Shown here: positions 22,857 through 34,705 of the stretch, piece by piece
How positions within the stretch are numbered: position 1 is the first letter of the stretch
How the letters are laid out: the number at the start of each line of letters is the position of its first letter
Assembly (NCBI RefSeq): GCF_042477335.2
Contig: NC_091262.1
Coordinates: 14,528,001 to 14,592,000, forward strand
DNA length: 64,000 nucleotides
Origin: Ovis canadensis
Taxonomy: Eukaryota; Chordata; Mammalia; Artiodactyla; Bovidae
Direction of reading: 5' to 3'
Translations under genes and position numbers: made by a program
Notes under the pieces: generated by a model
The model's database searches: none
The model's input: the letters and a program-made list of their open reading frames with translations, nothing else
What the model was told of the DNA's origin: nothing

Positions 22857-23694
22857 CTTGGTTATATTGCTGCGTTTGGGGTGGCCTTTTTATATTCTGA
22901 TAATTTGTGGAGTTCTCTTTATTATGGAGCTTCCTCACTTTGGGTGGGGTTCTATCAGTGGCTTGTCAAGGTTTCCTGGTTAGGGAGGCTTGTGTTGGAG
23001 TTTTGGTGGGTGGAGCTGGGTTTCTTCTCTCTGGAGTGCAATGGAGTGACCCGTAATGGGTTATGAGACATCAAAGGTTTTGGGATAATTTTGAGCTGCC
23101 TGTATATTGAGGCTCAGGGGAGTGTTCCTGTGTTGCTGGAGAATTTGCATGGTATGTCTTGTTTTGGAACTTGTTGGCCCTTGGGTGGAGCTTGGTTTCA
23201 GTGTAGGTATGAAGGCATTTGATGAGCTCCTATTGCTTAATGTTCCCTGAATTCAAGAGTTCTCTAATGTTTTCAGGCTTTGGGTTTAAGCCTCCTGCTT
23301 CTGGTTTTCAGTTTTATTTTCACAGTAGCCTCTAGACTTCTCCATCTATACAGCACCGATGATAAAACATCTAGGTTAAAGATGAAAAGTTTCTCCACCT
23401 TGAGGGACACTCAGAGAGGTTCACTGAGTTACAAGGAGAAGAGAAGATGGAGGGGGTAGTTAGAGGTAACTGGAATGAGATGCGGTGAGATCAAGAGAGG
23501 AGAGAGCAGGCTAGCCAGTAGTCACTTCCTTATGTGCGCTCTATAGTCTGGACCGCTCAGAGGTATTTACAGAGTTATACGGGGAAGAGGAGAGGGAGGA
23601 AGTAGACAGAGGTGACCAGGAGGATAAGAGAGAGGAATGAGTAGGAGAGAGACAAATCCTGCCAGTAACCAGTTCCTTAGGTGTTCTCTACCGT
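22857..23694 (-). other. Truncated L1 5' UTR
   Basis: 838 bp homologous to the ORF1-proximal part of the 5' UTR at 40143-42719. It lacks the distal CpG-rich region and the terminal YY1-like site present in that copy. The purine-rich stretch near 23400-23650 is shared by both copies, and this copy keeps about 15 bp near 23447 that the other lacks. Confidence 0.85.
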
Positions 23695-24487
23695 TAGCCT
23701 CATGTCTTCAATTCCACCCCTTGCTTGCACAGACCAAGATCGAACTGAGAGGTGCATCTCTGTTTTCCAAAACACATTTATAGAATTTTATTGACTGAGA
23801 GACCGTTGCAGTAGGCCTTCTTCTGGGTATAGAGCCCATGAGGCTCTCCCTTCTCTTGGGGCACCTTTGTGGAGCTGCCATTTTTCCCTCTCTGGACACA
23901 TTACTTATGTATTCACTCAAGCACTGATATGCTAGTCACTTGTTTCCTCAGGTTTGGCAGTAGGTTTGTTGGGCGGTAAGGATAGATGAAGAAAAGTGAG
24001 GAGGTAGATAACTAGAGACAGGGAACATAGAAAGCTAGAGAGGTAGCAAGGAAGGTTGGTGGTAGGAGTACATTTTACCCAGGGGTTTGTGTCACTGTGT
24101 ATAGATAGATGCATTTTGTTGCTGTTTTGGGTTCTTGGATTTATCACTCTAGATAGGTCTTGTAGCATCATTCACTGCGTGAAGGTGTAGCATACATGAC
24201 TACCAAAGCCTACAGGGCCAAACTAGATGTTGGCACAGCTGTTGTGCTCCTCTCTAGACAGACAATGCCCCAAAGGAAGGAAGATCTGACTCATACCTGT
24301 TGCTTCCAGGGCCATCGATGTCAGCCTTGGTGCAGCACCTAGGGTAGACAGAAACTCACATACTTTGGGGCTTCATCATTTCCAGAATGCATTGAAGGCA
24401 AGCCTACTCAGACTCTTGGTATAGATACAATGTGTGGAGCATGCCTTGTTTGGCTTAATGATGAGAAGTCATATGGTTCTAAAGAGA

Positions 24488-26556
24488 GAAAATGACATAA
24501 AAATTATCCTCAATAGGATTGTGCTGAGCTGAATGGAAGTGGCAGTCCAAGGGCAAAAGGTCCTAGTTCCTTCTGTCCCTTTTGGAGCATTAGAATTTGG
24601 GTGGGTAGGCAACTGATCCCACAAGGAGAGCCCCTGTGTCTCTCCCTTGTCTACAGTCTTTTACATAGGCTAATTCCTAGTCCTGCCTTTGACTTTCTTT
24701 GCTGATCCCTGCTTCTACCGCCTACCTGGAGGCCATAGGCAAGGCCTTTCCTTAGCTCCTTCTCTTTGCATCTTGTCTTTCAGTAAGATGCTCTGGTGAG
24801 GGTCTCACTACAACCTGGATGATTCAAAGTGAATGGTCCCCTTTTTTCCTGGACATGAACACCAGAGGACGAAGAGCTATGAGGGAGGCACACCTCAAGG
24901 CAGTCCAAAGTGAGGAGTCCTTGCGGGAACCTCAGTCTTCACAAAGGGTGAACGTATTCTACAATGCCATCTAGACAGGCTAGGATGTCTGACATTAAAA
25001 GGCCTTTTGTTAAACCTGAATTCTAGTCAGACTGGACATCAAGACAGTGTTCGCTTCCCTGGCCCCCTGGGGAACATCCACACAAATATCTCTGCAAACT
25101 TCCATGCAGAGCACATCGATCACCTGAGGGGATGGTCACCTATGGTGTGTGCTTTCCAATCTCCCAAGAATGGTTGGTAGGGAAGGATCATGCCCCAGGC
25201 CTGGCAATGGTGATAAGCAAGTAGTAACTTGTCCACTGGGTCTTGGCGAGTGGACTCTGTTGCTGTTGAGAGAGCTGAAGGGCAGCCCGATGGAGCTTGG
25301 CCAGATCACTTTCAGGCATAGTGAGTTCTCAGTGTGGTCATTTGTTCCTGATGGGCCCTTTGATGTGTTTGTTTTGTTCACCCACTCAGGCACCTTGCAT
25401 CTCCTGGGGTGCTCTTCCACTCTGGGGCCACAGCCTTCAATGATAGCACCCCCCAGAAGAGAAACCCCTCCCAAATATACCTTTTTGGTAAGGCTGTTGA
25501 GAGCCCTTTGGAGCCTCTATATCAGCCCCAGCATGCGGCCCCGTTTGCCTGAAGGAGAGCTGTGACACGGTCACGAGGGTCAAGTGAGGAGTACTTGCGT
25601 TGGTGTTGTTTGGGGCCTTTGGTGGGGCACAAGAGGGGACGCTGCTCCAGGCAACAGTGGCTCCTGCTCCAGCCTGAACATTCCTATGTAGAGTGTTGCC
25701 AGGTTGACTAGTGCCCTGTCACCAGATAGCTGCTTCCTTCAGAATCAATTCCATGGGACATTGTGGCCTCATTCTCTATGTGTTGGCAGCAAGTGACCAG
25801 ACCCAATGTCCCCTCCACCACCCCTTGCTTGAACAGACAAGAATTGAGCTCAGAGGAATGTTTCCATCCCACAAGACACATCTGTAGAATCTTGGCAGCC
25901 AAGAGGTTCTGTCAGGTGGAGAACCCATGAGGGTCTGCCTTCTCTCTCAATTCCTTTATGGAATTACCATTTCTTTCCTCCTGGTCACGTTATTCATGTA
26001 CTCACTCATGCACTTATCCACTCATCCACTCATTCCCTAATGTTTGCCCATACGTAAGGTGAGAGGGAAGGATGAATAAAAGTAAGGAGGTGAGGAGGTA
26101 GAGAACTAGAGAGGTAGGGAGGGAGATGGGTGGTAGTCATGCATTTTAGCCAGGGGTTTGTGTCTCTGTGTGTAAGTGCATTTTGTCACTTTCTTGGGTT
26201 CCTGTATGTCTTGTTCTAGATATGTCTTGTAGCATTAGTCACTGCATGAAGATGTAGCACATGTGACCATCAAAGCCTACAAGAAATAACAAGGAATTCT
26301 CACAAGTATCTTTTTGCTCTATAGACAGACAACATCCCCAGAGGAAGGAAGATCTGAATGTGGCTTGCTGCCCATGGGAAATAAATGTCAGCCTTGGTGC
26401 AACACCTAGGGTAGCCAAAAACTCACAGTCTTTGGGACATACTCATTTCCAGAAAGCTTCAGAGGTAAGCCTACTCAGGTGCCTGTGCCTGAATGTGATA
26501 TGAGGGAAGTGCCTCAGTTGTGTCAATGTTTAGAATTCATATGGTCCTGAAGAAAG
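24488..26556 (+). repeat. Array unit 4, uninterrupted
   Basis: 2069 bp by landmark spacing. Block 'a' is 24784-24828 with flanking 'tctttcag' and 'gtgaat'. Block 'b' is 25160-25209, with the preceding AG changed to AA. The following block 'c' is 26325-26464. An open frame of 138 codons (25149-25565) overlaps block 'b' but is not maintained in other units. Confidence 0.85.
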
Positions 26557-28640
26557 ATGATGACCTAAAAATCATTCTCAAAAATATTATGCTGAGACCC
26601 AATGGACATGTCCATGCAAAAGCAGGAAGTCTCTCTGTCCCTTCTGGAGCCCTGGGATTTGGCTGTGGAGGCACCCTATCCCACGGAGAGTGTACTTAAG
26701 TACTCTCTGCAGTGTCTAGGGGCTTCCATGTGGCCAGGGACTGGCCCTGCCTTTGGCTTTCTTTCCTAATCCCTGCTTTCACCACTCACCCAGAGGACAT
26801 ACACTGGGTCTTTCCTTAGCACCTTCTTTTTGAATTGTGTCTTTTGGTCAGACATTCTGGCAAGGATCTTGCCACGGCCTGAATGATTCAAGGTTAATGG
26901 CTCTCTTTTGTCCTCAACACAGGCCCCAGAGGAAGACGGACTATGGGGGAGGTGAGCGTCAAGGCAGTGGAGAGCCTCAGTTCTCACAAAAGGGGAACTA
27001 CTGCTGTGGCACCATCACAACAGGCTAGGAACTCGGGCACTGAAAAGCCTTTCGTTAAACCTAAATTCTTGTCATATTGTACACGGAGGCAATGTTTGCT
27101 TCCCTTGCCCCCTGGGGAACATCCATCCACACACAGGTCTCTGCACATCTTTGTCCAGAGCACACTGATCTGCTGAGAGGATGGTCACCTATGGTGTGTC
27201 CTTTTCAGTTTCCCAGTAATTTTTTGTAGGGAAGGATCCTGCCTCAGGCCTGGCAACGGTGAGAGGCAGGTATGAACCTGTCTAGGCACATAGACACTGC
27301 TGGCTGTTGAGAGAGCTGAAGGGTAGCCCTGAGATTCCATGGCACTTGGCCAGGTCATTTTCAGGCATGGCGAGTTCTCATGAGACCAATTATTCTGATG
27401 GGCCCTTTAACATATTTTGTCCTGTTCATCCACTCAGTCCCCTTGAATCTCCTGCAGTGTTCTTCCTCTCTGGGGGCCATAGCCTTCAATGATAGCAACC
27501 CCGGAAAAGAAACCCTTCCAAACTTACCTTCTTAGTAAGGCTGCTGAGAGCCCTTCAGAGCCCCAGTTATCATGTTCATCGTGAGGTCCCATTTGCCTGA
27601 AGTAGAGGAGTGGCTTCATGATGTGAACCAAACAGGAAGTAGTTGCACTGTTGTTGCAGGACCTTTGGCAAGCCATTGGAGGTGAGGCTGCACCAGATGA
27701 CAATGTCTCCTGTCCCCAGCCTGAATGCTCCTGTGTAGGGCATTGCCAGGTTGACTGGTGCTGAGCCCACATGCCCCAAATCCATATATCTGCTTCCTGA
27801 AGCATCATTTCATGCTTGTTGCTTCATTTTTCTGTATGTTGGTGGCAAGCGGCCAAGCTCCATGTCTTTTCACCCACTCCTTGCTCACAAAGGCCAGATT
27901 ATAACTCAGAGGAACATCTTGTCCCCCAAGACACAACCATAGAATCTTGGTAACCAAGAGGCCCTCTCGCCGGACCTTCTGCCAGGTGGAGAGCCCATGA
28001 AGCTCTGCTTTCTCTCAGTACTCCTTTATTGATTCACCATTTCTTCCTCCCTGGACTAGTTATTCATCTACTCACTCATGCACTGATCCACTTTTTCACT
28101 CTTTCCCTCACATTTGGCAGTAGGTAAGATGAGTGGGAGGTTGTAAGGGAGAAAAGTAAGGTGGTGGGGAGGGAAAGAGCTAGAAAAGTAGGGAGATAGG
28201 AAGCTGGAGAGGTAGCGAGGAAGGTTGGTGGTAGGTATGCATTTCAGCCAGGGATTTGTGTATAGATGAATTTTGTCATTTTCTCTTGATCCTGGATATG
28301 TCACTGTAGGTGTGTCTTGTAGCATATTTGTTGCATGAAGGTATAGACCATGTGACCACCAAATCCTTCATGGACATACTAGGTGTTCTCACAGCAGTCA
28401 TGCTTCTCTCTAGACAGACAATATCAGAGAGGAAGGAAGATCTGAGTGTGGCCTGCTGTCCCCAGGCCAATCAATGTGTCTTGGTCTAGAATCTGGGGTA
28501 GGCAGTCTCTTGTCCCATGGGACATACTCATTTCCAGAAATCCTCAGAGATAAGCCATCTCAAGCCCCTATGCGTAGATGCAATGAGTGGGAACTGCATT
28601 GTTTGGCGTGATGAATAGAATGCATATAGTCCTGAAGAGA
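26557..28640 (+). repeat. Array unit 5, uninterrupted
   Basis: 2084 bp by landmark spacing. Block 'a' is 26848-26892 (AG before it changed to GG). Block 'b' is 27209-27258 with intact 'cttttcag' and 'gtgaga'. Block 'c' is 28414-28559. Confidence 0.85.
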
Positions 28641-28870
28641 GATGATGACCCAAAAGTCATGCTCAGTACAATTGCACTGAGGACCAATGGACACGGCAGT
28701 CCAGGGACAGGATGTCAGGGATCTTTCTGTCCTTTCTGGAGCCCTGGGATTTGACTGCCAAGATACCCTATCCCTCAAAGAAAGCCCTTATGTCTCTACA
28801 GTGCCTAAGGCCTTCCATGTGGCCAAGGCCTGGTCCTGCCTTTGGCTTTCATTCCTGTTCCCTACCTCCA

Positions 28871-31172
28871 GAGTTTTGCCAAGAGAACGCACTGGTCATA
28901 GCAAACATCCTCTTCCAACAACACAAGAAAAGACTCTACACATGGACATCACCAGGTAGCCAACACCAAAATCAGGTTGAATAATCTTTGCAGCCAAAAA
29001 TGTAGAAGCTCTATACAGTCAGCAAAAACAAGACTGGGAGCTGACTGTAGCTCAGATCATGAACTCCTTATTACCAAATTCAGACTTAAATTGAAGAAAG
29101 TAGGGACAACCACTTGACCATTCAGGTATGACCTAAATAAAATTCCTATGATTATTCACTGAAGTGAGAAATAGATTTAAGGGACTAGATCTGATAGACA
29201 GAGTGCCTGATGAACTATGGATGGAGGTTCGTGACATTGTACAGGAGACAGGGATCAAGACCATCCCCAAGGAAAAAGAAATGCAAAAAAGCCAAATGGC
29301 TATCTGAGGAGGCCTTACAAATAGCTGTGAAAAGAAGAGAAGCAAAAAGCAAAGGAGAAAAGGAACATATAAGCATCTGAATGTAGAGTTCCAAAGAATA
29401 GCAAGGAGAGATAAGAAAGCCTTCCTCAGTGATCAGTGCAAAGAAATAGAAGAAAACAATAGAATGGGAAAAGCTAGAGATCTCTTCAAAAAAATTAGAG
29501 ATACCAAGGAAATATTTCATGCAAAGATGGACTCAATAAAGGACAGAAATGGTATGGACCTAACAGAAGCAGAAGATACTAAGAAGAGGTGGCAAGAATA
29601 CACAGAAGAACTATACAAAAAAGATCTTCATGATCCAGATACTCATGATGGTGTGATAATTCACCAGGAGCCAGACATCCTGGAGTGCGAAGTCAAGTGG
29701 GCCTTAGAAAGCATCACTACAAACAAAGCTAGTGGAGGTGATGGAATTTCACTTGAGCTATTTTAAATCCTGAAATATGATGCTGTGAAAGTGCTGCACT
29801 CAATATGCCAGCAAATTTGGAAAACTCAGCAGTGGCCACAGGCCTGGAAAAGGTCAGTTTTCATTCCAATTCCAAAGAAAGGCAACACCAAAGAATAATC
29901 AAATTACTGCACAATTGCACTCATCTCACATGACGCAAAGTAATGCTTAAAATTCTCCAAGCCAGGTTTCAGCAATATATGAATCATGAACTTCCAGATG
30001 TTCAGGATGGTTTTAGAAAAGGCAGAGAAACCAGGGATCAAATTGCCAACATCTGTTGGATCATTGAAAACTCAAGAGAGTTCCAGAAAAACATCTCTTT
30101 CTGCTTTATTGACTATGCCAAAGCCTTTGACTGTGTGGATCACAATAAACTGTGGAAAATTCTGAAAGAGATGGGAATACCTGACCTGCCTCTTGAGAAA
30201 TCTGTATGCAAGTCAGGAAGGAACAGTTAGAACTGGACATGGAACAACAGGCTGGTTCCAAATAGGAAAAGGAGCACATCAAGGCTGTATATGTCACCCT
30301 GCTTATTTAACATACATCATGAGAAACGCTGGGCTGGAGGAAGCAAAAGCTAGAATCAGGACTGCCAGGATAAATATCAAAACCCTCAAATATAAAGATA
30401 TCACCACCCTTATGGCAGAAAGTAAAGAAAAACTAAAGAACCTCTTGATGAAAGTGAAAGAGGAGAGTGAAAAAGTTGGCTTAAAATTCAACATGCAGAA
30501 AACTAAGATCATGGCATCTCATCCCATCACTTTGTGGCAAATAGAAGGGGATACAGTGGAAACAGTGGCTGACTTTATTTTTCTTGGCTCCAAAATCTCT
30601 GCAGATGGTGACTGCAGCCATGAAATTAAAAGATGCTTGCTCCTTGGAGGGAAAGTTATAACCAACCTAGACAACATATTAAAAAGCAGAGACATTACTT
30701 TGCCAACAAAGGCCCGTCTAGTCAAGGCTATATTTTTTCCAGTGGTCATGTATGGATGTGAGAGTTGGACTATAAAAAAAGCAGAGCGTCGAAGAATTGA
30801 TGCTTTTGAACTGTGGTGTTGGAGAAGACTCTTGTGAGTCCCTTGGACTGCAAGGATATCCAAACAGTCCATCCTAAAGGAGATCAGTCCTGAGTGTTCA
30901 TTGGAAGGACTGATGTTGAGGCTGAAACTCCAGTACTTTGGCCACCTGATGGAAACAACTGAGTCATTTGAAAAGACCCTGATGCTGGGAAAGATTGAAG
31001 GCATTTGGAGAAGGGGACGACCAAGGATGAGATGGCTGGATGGCATCACCGTCTCGATGGACATGAGTTTGAGTAAACTCTGGGAGTAGGTTATGGACAG
31101 GGAGGCCTGGCGTGCTGCAGTTCATGAGTTTTCAAAGAGTCAGACCCGACTGAGCAACTGAACTGAATTGAG
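28871..31172 (+). mobile_element. BovB LINE, 5'-truncated, 2.3 kb
   Basis: A forward BovB (RTE clade). It retains the end of the endonuclease region, the reverse-transcriptase region and the characteristic 3' terminus 'actgagcaactgaactgaattga'. The short word cctcca at 28865-28870 and 31173-31178 is a candidate target-site duplication, and unit sequence is continuous across it. BovB is known in ruminants as a horizontally acquired LINE, and its 3' end gave rise to the Bov-A SINE body. Confidence 0.93.
29464..30837 (+). pseudogene. BovB reverse transcriptase remnant
   Basis: Three overlapping frames (29464-29766, 29943-30230, 30193-30837) together cover the BovB reverse-transcriptase region. 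Visible are 'NKASGGDGI', 'CFIDYAKAFDCVDH' and the C-terminal 'WCWRRLL'. Frameshifts and stops separate them. The catalytic aspartates are lost: 'YKDI' stands where the copy at 48543-48896 reads 'YADD'. It is non-functional. Confidence 0.9.
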
Positions 31173-32285
31173 CCTCCACTGCCCACCCAGAGGATGTTGG
31201 CGGGCCCTATTTAGCTCCTTCTCTCAAATTGTGTCTTTCTGTCAGATATTCTGGTGAGGATCTTGCAATAGCTTGAATTATTTAAGGTGAGTGACTCTCT
31301 TTGGTTCTAGACACAGGCTCCAGAAGTGCTGGACTGCAGAGAAGGCCTTCCTCAAAGCAGTCAGAGGGCCGAGTCTTTTCTGTAATTTCATTCCTCACAG
31401 AGTAGGACTTCTTGATTTCTGTCAAGATGGTGGCACCATGTTGATGGGTTAAGATCTTGAACACTGCAGAACCTTTTGTTAGGCTTGAATTCTAGTCATA
31501 TGGTCACAGAGGCAATGTTTGCTTCCCTGGTCCCTGGAGAACATCCACACGCAGGTTTCTGCATACCTCCATGCAGAGCACACTGATCCACTGGGGGTCA
31601 GTCACCTGTGATGTGTGTTTTGCAGTCTCCCAAGAAGAGGGATCATCCCCAGGCCTGGCAATGTTAAGAGGCTGGCAGGAACCCATCCACCAGATCTTGG
31701 CAGGTAGGTGCTGCTTGCTGTCGAAAGATGAAGCACAGTCCCTGGGATACCATAAGACTTGACCAGGTCATGTTCAGGCATGGCAAACAACTGTGAGGCC
31801 AGTTGTTTCTGATGGACCCTAGAGTGGGTTTTGCTTCACTGACCAACTCAGGCCTCTTGTATCTCCTAGGGCATTCTTCCTCTCTGGGGGCCACAACTTT
31901 TAAAGATGTCTCCCCCTAGAGGAGAAATCCCTCTGAGATTACCTTCCTAATAAGGCCTTTGAGAGCCATTTGGAAACCTGGTATCATGTGCAACATGAGG
32001 CCTTGTTTGCCCAAAGTAAAAGGTTGGCCCCATGACATGGACTGAGTAGGGAGTAGTTGCATTACTGTTTGGGGAGTTTGGTCAGGTCATTGGAGAGGAT
32101 GCTGCAGCAGACAGTGATGGCTCTTTTGCACAGCCTGAATATTCCCATGCGGGGCATTGCAAGGTTGACTGGTGCTAAGCCCATGGGCCTTTCTCAGTAT
32201 ATCTGATTTCTTGAGCATAAATTCATGTGGTCAGATAGCCACATTGTGTATTTTTACCAAGAAAAATAGAAGCCTAGTGTCTTGC

Positions 32286-33455
32286 ACAACCTGGGTTTCA
32301 AAGAGGTAGAGGAACCAGAGATCAAATTGCCAGCATTCACTGGATGGTGGTGAAAGCAAGGTAGTTTCCGGAAAACATTTATGTTTGCTTCATTGACTTC
32401 ACTAAAGCCTTTGTGCTGATCACAACAAACTGGAAACTTCTTAAAGATGAGAGTACCAGACCACCTTACCTCTCTCGTGAGAAACCTGTATGTGGATCAA
32501 AAAGCAATAATTAGAGTCAGACATGGAACAATGGACAGGTTCAAATTTGGAAAGGAGTGCAAGGATGTATATCATCACCCTGCTTATTTAACTTATTTGT
32601 AGAGTATATCATGTGAAATGCTGACCTGGATGAAGCACATCTAAAATCAAGATTGCCAGGATAATTATCAACAACCTCACATATGCAGATGATAGCACTT
32701 TAATGGCAGAAAATAAAGAGAAACTAAAGAGCCTCTTAATGAGGGTCAAAGAGGAGAGTGAAAAAGCTGGCTTGAAACGCAACTTTAAGAAAAACTAAGA
32801 TTATGGCATCCAGTACCACCACTGTATGGCAAATAAAAGGAAATAAAGTGGAAGTAATGAAAAAGTTTATTTTCTTGGGCTCCAAAATCACTGTTGACAG
32901 TGACTAAAGACATGAAAGTAAGGAGGGAAAGCTATGACAAACCTAGACAGCATATTAAAAAGCAGAGACATCACTTTGCCAGCAAAGGTCCATATAGTCA
33001 AAGCTATGGTTTTTTCCAGTAGTCATGTATTTACATGAGAGTTGGACTACAAAAAAGGCTAAGCGCAGAATTGATGCTTTCAAACTGTTGTGCTGGGGAA
33101 GACTCTTTAGAGTCCCTTGAACTTCAAGGAGACGAAACCAATCAAAAAGGAAATCGATCTTAAATAGTCATTGGAAGGACTGTTTCTGAAGCTGAAGCTC
33201 CAATACTTCGGCCACCTGATGTGAAGAACCAACTCATTGGAAAAGACCTCAATGATGGGAATGATTGAAGGCAAAAGGAGAAGGGGGCAGCAGAAGTTAA
33301 GATGGAAAGATAGCATCACCGACTCAAAGGACATGAATCTGAGCAAACTCTGGGGGATAGTAGAGGACAGAGAAGCCTGCCATGCTACAGTCCATGGGGA
33401 CTCTAAGAATCAGACAGGACTAAGAGATTGAACAGCAACAGCAGCAGTGTCCTGT
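32286..33455 (+). mobile_element. Older, decayed BovB fragment
   Basis: Forward BovB reverse-transcriptase and 3' sequence, with many more substitutions and indels than the copy at 28871. It starts at 'ctgggtttcaaagaggtagagg' and ends at 'acaggactaagagattgaac', followed by a short CAG-rich stretch. No frame longer than about 65 codons survives. It marks the right edge of the 2.08-kb array. Confidence 0.85.
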
Positions 33456-34481
33456 TTGTCATCTATAGTTTTAACAGACATTGAAGAACCGGTAGGAATT
33501 TCTTCTTTCTTTAATCATTCCATGTTATGTGAATCAACTATTGCATAATTAATGGTGCTTTTGATTGCATTCTATATTTGTTTTTGATATAAAGACATGT
33601 CAAATAAATTATTTACCATTAAAATTTTTATTTCTCATCATTGAATATTGTCCATTTTTTTGTCCTTCATTACAGACTACTTAGTAAGATGACTTTTTGG
33701 TCATTTTTGACTCTACTTTTGCCATCATATCTTCCTGCATTCAATCTAGCCACTTGTACACTGAAATTTATACTTTATTCCCACTAGGTGCTTTCTGGAA
33801 CTGTTATATATATTTGTGAATATGCATATTTCCTAAATAAATTAGTTATTTATTGAATGCCTTCTTAATATCTGATCCTAATTGGCAGGAATTTTCCAAA
33901 TATTTTAATACTCTTCAGTTTTTATTTTTCAAGCATTTTGATACCAGTTTTGGGGTACTTTTTATTCTTTTTTTCTTTCTGCATGTCTGATTGATAGGTG
34001 GTATACAAGTCTATGATTTTATGTGAGTGACACCACCAGTGTAGCATGTAGTGACTCAAACTCCAAATAAAGCATTGGATTAGTGAAAACAGTGTTCTAT
34101 GAAAGTTTCATTCAATTGGGGAACATGAAGATTATAATAGATTTTTGTCTCATAAATGACTGGCATAATTTCCAAGATCTTTTTGAGAAACTTTCCTCTA
34201 TCTTCTGAATTTCCTTTAATTGAAACTTCAGAAGTTTTATTATTCTATGGTGAATATTTATTAAACAGTTCATTTTCATTGTATTTTTTAGGGTGGTTAT
34301 AGTGTTGTGATATGTTTTAAGCATTTGTGGACTACTCACAATTAAGAGACCTAGGCAAATGTGGCCTCATATTTGAGATTCATATATATGTTTTGCCTAT
34401 GATATGTGGTCTTGAATATAATATATGCAAACTGATATATCTTCTAACATTTCTGATATTTCCATTGCTTTACTTCTTTCC
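33456..34481. other. AT-rich intergenic DNA, nothing recognised
   Basis: About 1 kb of AT-rich DNA without a recognisable repeat or gene. A 75-codon minus frame (34112-34339) has no identifiable domain. Confidence 0.6.
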
Positions 34482-34494
34482 TTAGAAAGGATGT

Positions 34495-34705
34495 GGGCTT
34501 CCCTGGTGGCTCAGATGTTAAAGCATCTGTCTACAGTGTGGGAGACCTTGGTTCAACCCCTGGGTTGGGAAGATCCCCTGGAGAAGGAAATGGCCACCCA
34601 CTCCAGTATTCTTGCCTGGAAAATCCCATGGATGGAGGAGCCTATTAGGCTACAGTTCTTGGGGTCACAAAGAGTCAGACATGACTGAGCAACTTCACTT
34701 TCACT
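34495..34705 (+). mobile_element. Bov-tA SINE
   Basis: A forward copy from 'gggcttccctggtggctcag' to 'cttcactttcact'. A 10-bp target-site duplication, ttagaaagga, lies at 34482-34491 and 34706-34715. Confidence 0.93.

Larger units (their letters stand above)
17741..23694 (-). mobile_element. Young L1 with both ORFs open, shortened 5' UTR
   Basis: A minus-strand L1 of 5954 bp with an exact 14-bp target-site duplication, tagcctcatgtctt, at 17727-17740 and 23695-23708. Order on the minus strand: 838 bp of 5' UTR, ORF1 (308 aa), a 51-bp spacer, ORF2 (1272 aa), 3' UTR and poly(A), seen as T at the left. Compared with the full-length copy at 35011-42719, the 5' UTR begins at the position equivalent to about 40975. 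About 1.7 kb of UTR is therefore missing, probably including the internal promoter. Confidence 0.96.
16420..24487 (+). repeat. Array unit 3, split by a 6-kb L1
   Basis: The same landmark order as the other units, with an L1 at 17741-23694 between exon-like block 'b' and block 'c'. Net of the L1 and its duplicated target the length is about 2.10 kb. Block 'a' (16700-16744) has the best splice-like flanks of the array ('gtctttcag' before, 'gtaagt' after). Confidence 0.85.
7609..32285 (+). repeat. Degenerate tandem array of a ~2.08-kb unit (about 5.6 copies)
   Basis: The word group 'gatgatgacctaaaaatcat' recurs at about 7611, 14338, 16420, 24488, 26557 and 28641. It is followed each time by the same ordered landmarks: 'ccctgggatttg.gtgtggaggcaccc', 'attgtgtctttcag', 'ggtctctgcacacctcc', 'gagagctgaagggcagcc', 'ctgaagtagaggggtgg' and 'gacagacaacatccccagagg'. 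After the inserted elements are removed, spacings are about 2082, 2100, 2069 and 2084 bp, and about 2.1 kb for unit 1 after its internal duplication is also removed. Units are clearly diverged from each other by many substitutions and small indels. The array is richer in G+C than its flanks. I do not recognise it as a named satellite or gene family. Confidence 0.9.
28641..32285 (+). repeat. Array unit 6, partial and split by BovB
   Basis: The last unit. It is interrupted by BovB at 28871-31172 and resumes at 31179 with 'cccacccagagga'. It continues through blocks 'a' (31242-31286, 'gtgagt' after it) and 'b' (31626-31663, with 12 bp deleted). Unit similarity ends at about 32285, where an older BovB begins. 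Only about 1.34 kb of unit sequence is left. Confidence 0.85.

Noticed and set aside
7609-32285. Array as classical bovine centromeric satellite
   Set aside because: The units are long and strongly diverged, with private insertions. I do not recognise any of the classical bovine satellite monomers, although I cannot run a search to exclude a distant relation.
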